This document shows positions 23,903 to 36,300 of a DNA stretch of 46,403 nucleotides, one piece after another. The stretch's first letter is position 1. Each line of letters starts with the position of its first letter. Under the pieces are notes generated by a model. The model worked only from the letters and a program-made list of their open reading frames with translations. It was not told the DNA's origin and made no database searches. Location of the stretch: positions 1 to 46,403 of IMG/VR virus record IMGVR_UViG_3300007542_000041; one strand, written 5' to 3'. Made by a program: the position numbers and the translations under genes. This DNA is from a virus.

Positions 23903-26900
23903 ATGGCCACAACTTCACGTCAAACTACTATTTTTGGTATCGAAGACTGGAAAAGAATCTATCAGACTTATCGAGAAGCAGATTTTCAAAGTTATAACTT
24001 TGAAACATTACGTAAAAGTTTTGTGGATTATCTGCGTCAATACTATCCAGAATCATTTAATGATTTTGTAGAATCATCAGAATTTGTAGCTATGCTTGAC
24101 TTAATGGCGTTTATGGGCCAGAGTCTTTCATTCCGTGTTGATTTAAATAGTCGCGAAAACTTCCTAGACACAGCAGAGCGCCGTGATAGCGTTGTTAATC
24201 TAGCAAAACTAGTTGGATATACACCAAAGCGTAACCAAGCAGCTCGTGGTTATCTGAAAGTAACCGCAGTTAGCACAACAGAATCTGTGCTAGATTACAA
24301 TCGTAATAGCCTAGCAAATGTTACTGTTAAATGGAACGATCGCACTAACCCAGATTGGCAAGAACAATTTAAAACAATTATCAATGCCATTTTAATTGAC
24401 AGCCAAACCGTAGGCAATCCAGGCAATGCACAAAACATTCTGGGCGTAAACACTAGCGAATACACAATCAACTTGGCACCAAATTTATTACCAGTTATTC
24501 CGTTTACTGCTCAGGTTGATGGTGTTAACATGTCGTTTGAGGCAGTGAGTGGAACAAGCGTTGATAAAACCTATATCTATGAAGCAATTCCGAGACCAGG
24601 TGGTGATTTTAATTTATTATATCGTAATGATGGGTTAGGTTTCGGTAGCACAGAAACCGGATACTTCTTTTATTTTAAACAAGGTTCTTTGGAAACCCGT
24701 GAATTTAGTTTACCAGAACGTATCGCTAATCGCACGGTTGATATTAACATTGAAGGCACCAATAACAACGATGTGTGGCTATACAAAATTAATAGTTCAA
24801 CTGGTGCAATTACTGAGCAATGGACACAAGTTGAGAACATTTATGGCAGCAGTTCCCAAGAGGAAGGTGCGAGCAGAAAGTTATTTTCAGTATCAAGTCG
24901 TGCCAATGATCAAATTACTATGAACTTCGGTGATGGTGTTTTCTCAGAAATTCCAGTTGGCACATTCCGTAGTTACACCCGAAGCTCTAACGGTCTTGAA
25001 TATGTTATAAATCCTAACGAAATGCAAAACATTGACATTAGTGTCACATATGTTAGTCGTCGTGGACGTTTAGAAACTGCAACATTTACACTTGGGTTAC
25101 AAAACAACATAAGCAACAGTCGTGCAAGAGAAACTATTGCTGATATTAAACGCAGAGCACCTGCTCGTTATTATACACAAAATAGAATGGTAAATGGAGA
25201 AGATTACAATAACTTCCCATATACACAGTTCAGTTCTATTATTAAATCAAAAGCAGTTAACCGCAGTAACATTGGTGCAAGCAGATATCTTGATTTGGTT
25301 GATCCAACTGGAAAATATTCCAGCATCAATGCGTTTGGTGGTGACGGTTTATTTTATGAAGAATTTTCAGAAGCGGCATTTGGATTCACATTTGTTGATA
25401 AAAATGATATTGAAAATGTTATTCGCAATCAGGTAGAACCAGTACTTGCTGGTAGACAAATGCTTCACTTTTATTATAACCAGTATAATCGCAAGAACTT
25501 AGAAATATTTGGTATGAACTGGAACCGCAGTACAAGCCTAATTAATGAAACTACTGGTTATTTCTATGATGCAGATGAAACACCAATTTCCATTGGTAGC
25601 ACAGTTGGCGATGATCGCCAATTTGTTGATCAGAATTGTTTGATTAAATTTGTGGCTCCAACAGGGCAATACTTTGATCGCAATAACAGATTGCAAACAG
25701 GCACCCCAACAGGCCCAGGACAAAGAACATATCTGTGGGCAAGTGTTAAAGTATTGTCAGGTGATGGCACAAACAGTGGTGCCGGTAATGATGCTAACGG
25801 TCTTGGTCCAGTGACAATTAACAATTATGTACCAACCGGTGCAATTGCTGATGAAGTGATTCCAGTATTCAACACAGACCTGCCTACTGCACTGGAACAG
25901 AGCTTGTTAGCACAAATTGAATTATATAGAGATTTTGGTTTAGGTTACAACAATGCAACTGGTGAATGGTATATTATTAGTGCTAACAATTTAGATCAAA
26001 CTAGTGCGTTTGCATTGACTAACGCAGGTGATACATCAAATTTAAATCTGGATTCCAGTTGGTTAGTTAAGTTTATTAGCACTGGCACGACTTACACAGT
26101 CACAAGTCGTACACTGAACTACTATTTCTCAAGTGTAGCAGAAACACGTTTCTTTTACGAAAATAACCAAAAGATTTACGATCCTAAGACTGGCAAAACC
26201 GTAAACGATTATATAATGGTTTTAAAAACTAACAGTCAACCAGATAGCAATAGTCCATTGGTTGGAGAAGTGCGTCTTGACATCATCGGTCAAACTGTTG
26301 AAACAGACGGATTTGTTAATGATTTCAATGTTGAAATTAGCTTTGCGGATACTGATGATGATGGTGTTCCAGACGATCCAGATTTTTTCAACACACTGGT
26401 TGCACCAGACGTGAATGCCAACAATAAGCTAGTCTTTTTTGAACAAACAGTTGATTTTGATAATTTAGAGCGTTATCTGCCATTAGCGACATCAGTTGTT
26501 AATACAATTTATGGATCGCAGGACGAAATTGAATTAGTTAAGGCAGAATATAGCAGTGGTCAGGTTTTTTATGCGTATAATGAAGATAAATTCTTTGTTC
26601 TAACTGTTAGTAATAATGTGCGTACTATTGCAGAAGATACAGGCTATATTTCTAAGATTGGGCGTGGTGATATTCAATTCCAATACAAACATAACAGTCC
26701 CGAAACAAGGCGCATTAATCCTGGATCAACAAATATTATTGACTTGTATTTGGTTACTGCTGATTATTATACTGCATATCAGCGTTATATTCAAGATACA
26801 ACAGCCACAGTTGCAGAACCTGCACAACCAACCACAGACGAATTAACTACATTATATGAATCTCTAAACAATTATAAAATGGTTAGTGATAACATGATTT

Positions 26901-27304
26901 TTAATAGTGTTGAATTTAAACCGCTATTTGGTAGCAAAGCAGAAACAGCGTTACAAGCATACATCAAAGTAGTTAAACTTGAGAATACAGTGGTAAGTAA
27001 TTCAGAAATTAAAAGTCGTGTAATTGAAACAATTAATACATTTTTTAATGTTGATAATTGGGACTTTGGTGAAACTTTTTATTTTTCGGAGTTAGCAGCC
27101 TACATTCACGAAGAGCTCGGTGGAATAATTGGTAGTGTAATCCTATTACCAAAAGATCCAAGTAAGAGTTTTGGCGATTTATACGAAATTGGTTGTGATG
27201 CTAACGAAATTTTTGTTAGCGCCGCAACAGTAAATGACATTCAAATTGTTGATAGTTTAACAGCAAGCCAACTAAGATTAACAAACACTAGTGGAGTAGT
27301 ATAA
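23903..27304 (+). CDS. gp6: Baseplate wedge protein gp6 (enlarged)
   Basis: A 1133-aa protein. The N-terminal third has strong gp6 hallmarks: FETLRKSFVDYLRQYYPESF, then VESSEFVAMLDLMAFMGQSL, SFRVDLNSRENFLDTAERRD and SVVNLAKLVGYTPKRNQAAR. Near 405-450 it has SRARETIADIKRRAPARYYT and VNGEDYNNFPYTQF, as in gp6/J-type wedge proteins. The C-terminus (FNVDNWDFGETFYFSELAAY, then IHEELGGI) is also family-like. T4 gp6 is 660 aa; the extra length lies in the middle, including a DTDDDGVPDDPD loop near residue 816 that looks like a thrombospondin-3-type calcium site. gp6 dimers make the continuous ring around the hub. Its own late promoter precedes it, and the giant gene follows after 3 bases. Confidence 0.9.
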   Translation: MATTSRQTTIFGIEDWKRIYQTYREADFQSYNFETLRKSFVDYLRQYYPESFNDFVESSEFVAMLDLMAFMGQSLSFRVDLNSRENFLDTAERRDSVVNLAKLVGYTPKRNQAARGYLKVTAVSTTESVLDYNRNSLANVTVKWNDRTNPDWQEQFKTIINAILIDSQTVGNPGNAQNILGVNTSEYTINLAPNLLPVIPFTAQVDGVNMSFEAVSGTSVDKTYIYEAIPRPGGDFNLLYRNDGLGFGSTETGYFFYFKQGSLETREFSLPERIANRTVDINIEGTNNNDVWLYKINSSTGAITEQWTQVENIYGSSSQEEGASRKLFSVSSRANDQITMNFGDGVFSEIPVGTFRSYTRSSNGLEYVINPNEMQNIDISVTYVSRRGRLETATFTLGLQNNISNSRARETIADIKRRAPARYYTQNRMVNGEDYNNFPYTQFSSIIKSKAVNRSNIGASRYLDLVDPTGKYSSINAFGGDGLFYEEFSEAAFGFTFVDKNDIENVIRNQVEPVLAGRQMLHFYYNQYNRKNLEIFGMNWNRSTSLINETTGYFYDADETPISIGSTVGDDRQFVDQNCLIKFVAPTGQYFDRNNRLQTGTPTGPGQRTYLWASVKVLSGDGTNSGAGNDANGLGPVTINNYVPTGAIADEVIPVFNTDLPTALEQSLLAQIELYRDFGLGYNNATGEWYIISANNLDQTSAFALTNAGDTSNLNLDSSWLVKFISTGTTYTVTSRTLNYYFSSVAETRFFYENNQKIYDPKTGKTVNDYIMVLKTNSQPDSNSPLVGEVRLDIIGQTVETDGFVNDFNVEISFADTDDDGVPDDPDFFNTLVAPDVNANNKLVFFEQTVDFDNLERYLPLATSVVNTIYGSQDEIELVKAEYSSGQVFYAYNEDKFFVLTVSNNVRTIAEDTGYISKIGRGDIQFQYKHNSPETRRINPGSTNIIDLYLVTADYYTAYQRYIQDTTATVAEPAQPTTDELTTLYESLNNYKMVSDNMIFNSVEFKPLFGSKAETALQAYIKVVKLENTVVSNSEIKSRVIETINTFFNVDNWDFGETFYFSELAAYIHEELGGIIGSVILLPKDPSKSFGDLYEIGCDANEIFVSAATVNDIQIVDSLTASQLRLTNTSGVV

Positions 27305-27307
27305 TAA

Positions 27308-30300
27308 ATGGCACGTATTCGTTCAGTTGATTTTTTACCTGAAATTTTTAGAACAGACGTCAATCGTGAGTTCTTAAGCGCAACTCTAGATCAGTTGACA
27401 CAACAACCTAAACTGAAAAGAACTCAGGGTTATATCGGTCGTCGTTTTGGCCCAGGAGTAACGTCAGGAAATGGATATCTATTAGAATCATCTACCATAC
27501 GTTCCAATTATCAACTTGAACCAGGTGTTGTTTTTACTGATGATGATAACAAAGTTACAGATGCAATCACATACCCTGGTATCATCGATTCACTTGCAGT
27601 TAAAGGTGCAAATGTAACAAGACATGACAGATTGTTTTCTAGTGAAACATACTCGTGGGATCCACTAATTGATTTTGATAAATTTATCAATTATGGGCAA
27701 TATTATTGGTTACCAGAAGGCCCGGATGCCGTTGATGTGCGTGCAACCACAATAGCTGTGGTTGACGATTTTGATGTCACTACAGTCGACGGTTCATATA
27801 ATCTAAGCGATATTGCTGGTGATAACCCAACATTAACATTAGTTCGCGGAGGCACGTATACCTTTAATGTAAATCAAGAATCAAGTTTTTGGATTCAAAG
27901 CGAGGCTGGTGTAGACGGAACATTAAACTATTCTCCAAACATCAGCAGCCGCAGTGTGTTGGGTGTTGTTAATAATGGCGAGGACGTGGGTGCAGTTATC
28001 TTTAATGTGCCTAATGCAGATGCGCAACAATTTTATTATGATTTAACTGACCGATCAGATGTTGATTTAGCAACAATGGCTAAATTTAATTCGATTGATA
28101 GACAACTTGTTGAAAACGTCACAATTGATGGTATCAGTGATCTCGAAGGACGTACTCTAGTATTTCTAAACACACAAGAAGGTGATAGCGAGGATCTTGG
28201 ATGGGTGCGTGAAGCAATGTTTGATCCAATTTCTCCAGAATTTGGGATTGAAACCACAATTGATAGCCGTGGCGATCGTTACAGTCTTTACAGAATTCAA
28301 TATGTAAGACCAGATGGCAGTACTGATGACGGTGCATTTATAAATCTGGTAAAAATTGACGACATTACATCTATTCAAGAAAAGTTTACTATTCGTTATG
28401 GTGCAACATATAGTAATAGAACATTTTTTAAGAATTCTAGTGGATTTTTTGAAGAAGTACCATTATTAACCGCAGCCAATGATGTTTTATATTACCAAGA
28501 CGGCACTACAGCAAACAAATTTGGTGTCATTAAACTTGTTGATCAGGAAGGATCAGAACAACTGTACGTTGATGATGATATTATAGGAAAAACAGAGTAT
28601 ACGTCACCGAATGGTGTTATATTTACAAATGGATTAAGAGTTAAGTTTCAGGGAACAACTGACCCATCAACATATAGCGGAAACGAATACTATGTTGATG
28701 GGGTTGGCAGTTCTATTGTTTTAGTTCCTGTTACCGATTTAGTAACACCAGACTTATATGTTAATAATGTTTCTGGTGAAAATAATGCACCACAAGATTT
28801 AGATTATCTAACAATTAACCGTTCCAGCTCAGATTTGAATCCATGGACACGAAGCAATCGTTGGTTTCATATTGATGTCATTAATGCAACTGCTGAGTAT
28901 AATAATACCGTTGTTAGTTTAGACAATGCCTATAGAGCAAAACGTCCTATTATTGAGTTTAATGCTGGTACAAGATTATACAATTTTGGTACAGAATCAA
29001 CTGCACCAATCAATGTCATTGATTTCACAGAAACTGATGCACTATCAAATGTACATGGTAGTTCAGGTTATTCAGTTGATGGATATACATTGACCAACGG
29101 TTCAAGAGTTATTTTTGCGGCTGACACTGACCCAGAAGTAAAAAATAAAATTTATACTGTACAGATTGTTGATCCAGATGATGATTCTACAGCATATGGA
29201 GAAATTATAAATCTCTATCCAGCGGATGATGCACAAATACTTGCAGATCAAGTTGTTTTCTGTTCCAGTGGAAATACACAAATCGGAAAACATTTTACAT
29301 TTGACGGATCTGGTTGGTCAGCATCGCAAGAAAAGACATCAGTAAACCAAGCACCATTGTTTGATATTTTTGATAGCAATGGATATAGTTATGGTGATAC
29401 ATCAGTATACCCAAGCACTACATTTACAGGATCAAAGTTGTTTTCATATAAACCTGGATCTAGTTCCACTGTAGATACAGTTCTGGGATTTAGTTTATCC
29501 TATCTAAACATTGATAATATTGGTGACATTGTGTTTGATAATAACCAATATACTGATAGTTTTGTTTACGTAATTGATTCAGCTAGTGTTAATGGAGAAA
29601 CCAAGAACGGCTTTGCAAGAAAATACACAACACGAACTGCATACACCAATGAGATCGGATGGACGCCAAGTGCTGAGAGAAACTGGTCTAGACAGGTCTT
29701 TACTTATGAGTATAACGGATCACCACTATCTTTGGATGTTCTGCCTAGAACAGATTTATCAATACCTGCTATCAAGATCTATGTTAATAATAAGTTTGTA
29801 AATCCAACTTCATATAACACAAACATTTACAACAATCAAACATTTGTTGTATTCAATGATAATACTGTCAGTGTTGGTGATCTGATACAGGTAAAAATTA
29901 TAAGTGAGTCAGCAAGCACAGTGGCTTATTACGAAGTTCCTAGTAACTTGGAAAGCAATATCTTTAATGAAAATCCAGCAACGTTTACACTTGGTACTGT
30001 TAGAAATCACTTTAATCGTTTAGTTGAAAACATTGATGGGTTTATTGGGGAAATCAATGGTGCAAACAATCTACGTGACAAAGGAAATGTACCAGCATAT
30101 GGTGATGTGATTGTACAACATTCTGCACCTGTTGCGCCAGCAGCGTTCTTTCTACGTAAGTCAGAGTATGACTTCTTCAATGCACTTGATTATAATGCAA
30201 AACAGTATGAAAAGTTTAAGAATCAGATTCTTAACTGGATAGAACAAAATGATACTTATGGGTTAACTACGCATCAAATTCTTGATGCAGCACTAGCGGC

Positions 30301-33300
30301 CATTAATCATGGTAAATCAAGCAATAGTGCCTACTATTGGAGCGATATGCTACCGTTTGGGGGCGATTATACTGAGATTGAGTACACGGTGTCCGTTATT
30401 AGCACTGAAAACTATTCAATTAACAATGTTTATGATTTTTCAAACGCTAATAGTTTTGGATTGTTGGTATATCACAATGATACCATTCTGCTCAAAGACA
30501 CTGATTATACTGTTGCAACTGATGGGCCACGTATTACATTATTAATAACGCCGTCAATTGGTGATACAATTACGATCAGAGAATATGCATCCACTTATGG
30601 TAGCTATGTTCCGGAAACACCAACTAAATTGGGTTTGTTCCCTCGCTTTGATCCAGAAATTTATGAGGATGACACTTATGTGACTCCTCGTAATGTAATT
30701 CAAGGTCATGATGGATCTATTACGATTGCATTTGGTGATGTTCGAGATGATGTTCTGTTAGAATTTGAACGTAGAATTTATAATAACCTCAAAAGTTTAG
30801 ACAGCGGAGATGTCCCGCTAACAGTTAGTGATGTTATTCCAGGTAAATTCCGTGAAACTGACTACACAGATACGGAAATAACAGAAATACTTTCGGAAAG
30901 TCTACTAAATTGGGTAGGCTGGCACAAACTTGATTATAAGACACAAAGTTATGATGCCACAAATGAATTTACTTGGAATTACAGCACTGCAACCAGCCGA
31001 TTAGATGGTAGCCTACTGAAAGGTGGATGGCGAGGAATTTATAAGCATTATTACGATACAGATCGTCCTCATACTCATCCTTGGGAAATGTTGGGTATAA
31101 CAGATGAACCCACTTGGTGGGAAGATCGTTATGGTCCGGCACCATGGACTTCTGGTAACCTGGTAATGTGGGAAGATCTAGAAGCTGGATTTATTAATGA
31201 ACCTGGCAATCAACGATACGATTCACGATTTGTGCGTCCTGGTTTAACCACTATTATTCCAGTTGATTCTGAAGGTAATCTTCAGCATCCAATGGAAACA
31301 CTGGTAGCGAATTTTAATCAAACCGATTTAAGAAAAAGTTGGATTGCTGGTGACATTGGCCCAGTCGAATCAGCATGGAGACGCTCGAGCAATTGGCCGT
31401 TTGCTGTACAAAAATTACTTGCATTGACTAAACCAGCAGAATATTTCTCGTTAATGATTGACTGCGACAGATACAAATATAGTGATTCTGTTTTACAGTA
31501 TGTTTATGATCGCCGTCAACGGTTAGATACACGTACCGTGGAGATTTTTGATGAGGCGAATCCAAAGCATAGTTATATTAATTGGATTGTGGAACATAAT
31601 AGAAATATCGGAATTGAAACATCAGTAGCATTAGGCAATTATCTATCTAATATTGATGTTCGTTTGTGTTATCGTGTAGCTGGTTTTACTGATAAAAAAT
31701 ATTTAAAAGTTTTCACAGACAAATCTAGTCCAGATAGTTCTAACACTAGCTTACTGATTCCAGATGAAAGTTATAGTGTTTTATTATACAAAAACCAACC
31801 ATTTGGTGATCTACAATACTCGGGTGTAATGGTTCAAAAAACAGATGGTGGATATGCTGTGTATGGTAATAGCCAAACTGAAGCATACTTTAGAATCTTA
31901 CAAAGTAACACTGGTGGAGATTACGAAACAATCAATTTTGGATCCAACAGATACAGATTACCTCGTAGTTTCACCAATCGTGTAGTTCGTGTTCCTTATG
32001 GGTATACATTCACCAATATTAATAGTGTCATTGACTTTCTTGCAAGTTATGGAGAGTTTTTAAAGAGTTCTGGGTTGGTATTTGAAGATATTGAAAATAA
32101 TTACACTCTTGATTGGGGTCAGATGTCTAATGAATTCTTGTATTGGGCGAACCAAAGCTGGGGTACAGGCAGTTTAATAAACTTAAATCCGGCTGCCAAT
32201 CAATTACAATATCAACGTGCTCGCGCTGTTGTTGATGATTTGGGAAATTTAGCAATTAATGAACAACCATTAGATCAAAATCGCCAACCACTGCTGAAAA
32301 AAGATTATGCAATTACACGCCTGGATAATAATTTTAAAATAACTTCTCTTGCGGCCGATAAAGGAATCAGCTATTTGCGCATACGTGCTACTGCTTACGA
32401 ACATTTATTGGTTTTTGATAATGTTAGCATTTTCAATGATTTAATGTACCAACCAGTAACAGGGTTACGTCAACAGCGTTTGCGTATTGACGGTTATAAA
32501 ACATTTGAATGGACTGGTCAGCTTGATGCACAAGGTTTTATTCTTAACCAAGATAATGTGGCAACATGGAATGCAAACCAAAATTACAATAAAGGTGACA
32601 TTGTCAAATATAAGAATGCATACTGGACAGCAGCCATTAAAATTCAACCAAGCGAGGAGTTTGATTTTGATGAATGGACTAAAGTAGACTATGATAGCTT
32701 TAGTAAAGGATTATTACCAAACATTAGTAATAAATCAGATCAGATGCGCAATTATTATAATAATTCGGTTGCTAATTTAGAATCTGATGCTGATTTACTT
32801 GGATTAGGACTGACAGGTTTCCGTACAAGAGATTATTTAGAATCTCTAAATTTAGATGATATAAGTCAGGTACAGGTATACGGAAACCTGATCAGACAAA
32901 AAGGAACACCAGCAAATGCCAAACTATTCCAAGGCGTTGAATTTGACAAAGAGCAAGCTGAATATGACATTTACGAAAACTGGGCTATTAAACGTGCGAC
33001 ATATGGTGCGAATGACAATAAACGTTTTGTAGAGGTTGCTCTTGATAATGAATCTCTGCGTTCGAATCCAAGTACAATCGAAATTGGATTACTTGACGCA
33101 GAATCAGATGCAGATCAATTTATCTTTGTAAATGACATCTATAAACAAAGCATTAAGAATACAACAACAAATATCTTACCCGAGTTAACAGAAAGTTTAA
33201 CAGACATTGGTCTTCCAACCGCAGGTTTTGTTAATTCTGATGATGTTGACATCACACTTTTTGATCTTTCAGATTTAACATCCATAAACACACAATTAGA

Positions 33301-36300
33301 AGACGTGCGAGACGGAACAAATATTTGGGTCGCACGTTCTAACGTATATGATTGGAATGTATACCGTTGTGATAGCATTTCTCCAGATGTTACCACGGTA
33401 ATTGATAATCTGAATGGTACATTAACTCTAATTTTTAATGAACCAACTGGTTTAGCTGCCAATGATATTATCATAATCAAACAATTCAACGAAACCATCA
33501 ACGGTGCACACCGTATTAGAAAAATTAACGATGCAACTTCAGTTATTATTAATGGGAATATTTCCGGAAACGAGTCAACGTTAACTGGACTAGGTATTGC
33601 GTTTAAATTAGTTACTGCAAGATTGGATCAAGCAAGTGACGCAGCAGATAGTGAATTCAATACACGTTTGTTTGAAGGCGACAAAATTTGGGTAAACAGT
33701 GATGTTAATGGAAAATGGAAAGTTTATGAAAAGAAAGTACCATTTTCGTTAAGTCAGAGTCAGACTCCTACCGGTGCATCGTCTGATATTGGATTTGGTA
33801 CCAGCGTTGCCCAAGGATTGAACGGTACTGGGTGTATTGTTGGCGCTCCTGGACACCTGGGTGGAAATGGAGGATTGTATTGCTACAATAAAACTAATTC
33901 TGGATATACATTTAGCAATGTACTGAAGGATGTTAAAGATATCGCATATCTGGGCAATTCGGTGTCCATGGCATCTGATTGGTTCATTGCTGGTGCCAAA
34001 CAAACCGAAAATAACCAGGGTATCGCTGTTGTAATACACAAAGATCCAGCTCTTAATTTATTCCAAGAATATCAAGTGTTAACCCTTCCTGATGCCGATA
34101 TAGGCACAGAAGGTGCATTATTTGGTTACGATGTAGTGATTTCCGAAGACGAGAAGTGGATATATATTTCAGCCGCAGGCATTGGGAAAGTATACGCATA
34201 CAACCGCAATGATTATCAAGATCAGACCGCATCATTTATAACCAATGGTAACACTGCTAGTTATGATATTACAAATTACATCGAAGTTGATAACAAAACG
34301 CAGATAACAGTAACTCTAAATGGTGAAACATTAACTGCCAGTGAATATAATCTCACATCAAACATATTAACTATTAATGACGTTCCGGCCGCTGGACTCG
34401 TGGTTGAGGTTTCTCGCAAAAAACTAGTGAGTGCCATCGGCGATGGCAGTACTACTACTTTTGCAGAAGTCACGGAATTATATACCGCAATTGATGAAGA
34501 AGCGGTTCAGGTATACGTCGATGGTGTACTACAACGCCCATATTATGATTATAGTTTTAACATTGATAGTACGGTTGCAATCGATTTTGCAACAGCGCCA
34601 GCCGAAGATGCGTCAATTGTGTTCAGAGCACAAGATTATTACAGATACACAGATACCATATCAGGATCTGTTAGCGAAGGATTTGGTCAAACTGTTGGCA
34701 CCACTAGTGATGGACAGCAACTTGTGGTAGGCGCTCCAACTGCCACAAACGGTGCATTACTAAATTCAGGCAAGGTATACGTTTACGAAAGAACAGTTGA
34801 GCGATTTGTAGTAACTAACGCATCAGTAAAAACATATGAAACCTACAGATCCGTCTCTGATACAAACTCTGTACACCTTAATAACGTCCATCAGTTAAAT
34901 TCAATCAATAATGTGGGTACGCAAACATATACAATTAATGAAACTTTGAACACTGTGACTTTTTCAAATGGTGTTACGTTGCACGTTGGTGACGAGATTG
35001 ATATTGATATCAATACGTTTCAACTTGTCCAAACACTATCATTAACCAACAACAATCAAGGGGCACATTTTGGTGAAGCGCAAACTATTTGTAGAACAGA
35101 TTGTTCAATATATGTTAGCGCACCAAGAGATAATTGGGCACTACCAGAAGCAGGGTCAGTGACACGATATTTAAATAGAAGTCGTGTATTTGGTACAATT
35201 ACAGGAACAGTATCAAATCCAACCATATCAGTTGGCGATTCAATTCGAATCGACAACAAGGATGTGTTCTTTACTAATACCACTGTAGAGCAAGTAGCGC
35301 AAGATATCAACGCCGCTATTATTCCAAATGTGCAAGCAAATGTAAACAGTGATGGGCAACTTGTTATTAGTGTCGTTAATCAAGACGAAGCACCGATATT
35401 AAGCAAATTAACAGTCATGCCTGGTGTTGGTACAGCGTTTGATGACTTGGGCCTAGTGCCATTTGAAAATGTTCAAACAATTGTTAGCCCAGCACCAAAT
35501 GAATATGATCACTTTGGTAGTAGCATCCATGTTGATTATTCTTCGACAAATCTAGTTGTTGGCGCTAATCGTGCCATTGCACGTATTCCAACAACATTTA
35601 ACAAGAACTTAACTGAAACAGTTTATGATTCAGATACGACACGGTTTGTTGATCCAATTATTGAAGGTGGCACAGCATATACGTTTGATTTATTACCAAG
35701 TTCAAATTACCAGACACCAGGCAAATTTGTATTTGGACAACAAATTTATGATTCTGATATTAATGAGCTTGATCAATTCGGCACAGCAGTAAACTTTACT
35801 GACAATCTGCTAGTAGTAACAAGTCCAGGATATGATGCGACAGTTGAAAATATTGGTCGGTTAGTTGTATTTGAAAACCCAACCAGAGTACAGGCTTGGC
35901 AAGAAATACAATCAGAACCCACCGTAGTCGATAGTCGTTTAACAAACTATCTGTATATTTACAACAAAGATACTGATCTGGTTTCTGTCTATTTAGATTT
36001 TATCGATCCAATTAACGGAAAATTACTAGGCCCAGTCAAGCAAAATTTAGATTATATCGGTGCGGTTAATCCAGCTGTATATAATGCTGGCAGAGCAGGA
36101 TCAGGAATTTATTGGGCTCAAGATCACGTGGGAAATTTATGGTGGGACACAACACAGGTACGTTATCTAAATTATAATCAAGAAGACATTGTTTATAGTT
36201 CTAAAAATTGGGGACAGTTGTTCCCGGGTAGCTCTGTTGATGTTTATGAATGGATTGAAAGTTCGGTTCCACCAAATCAATATACCGGCACAGGTACAGT

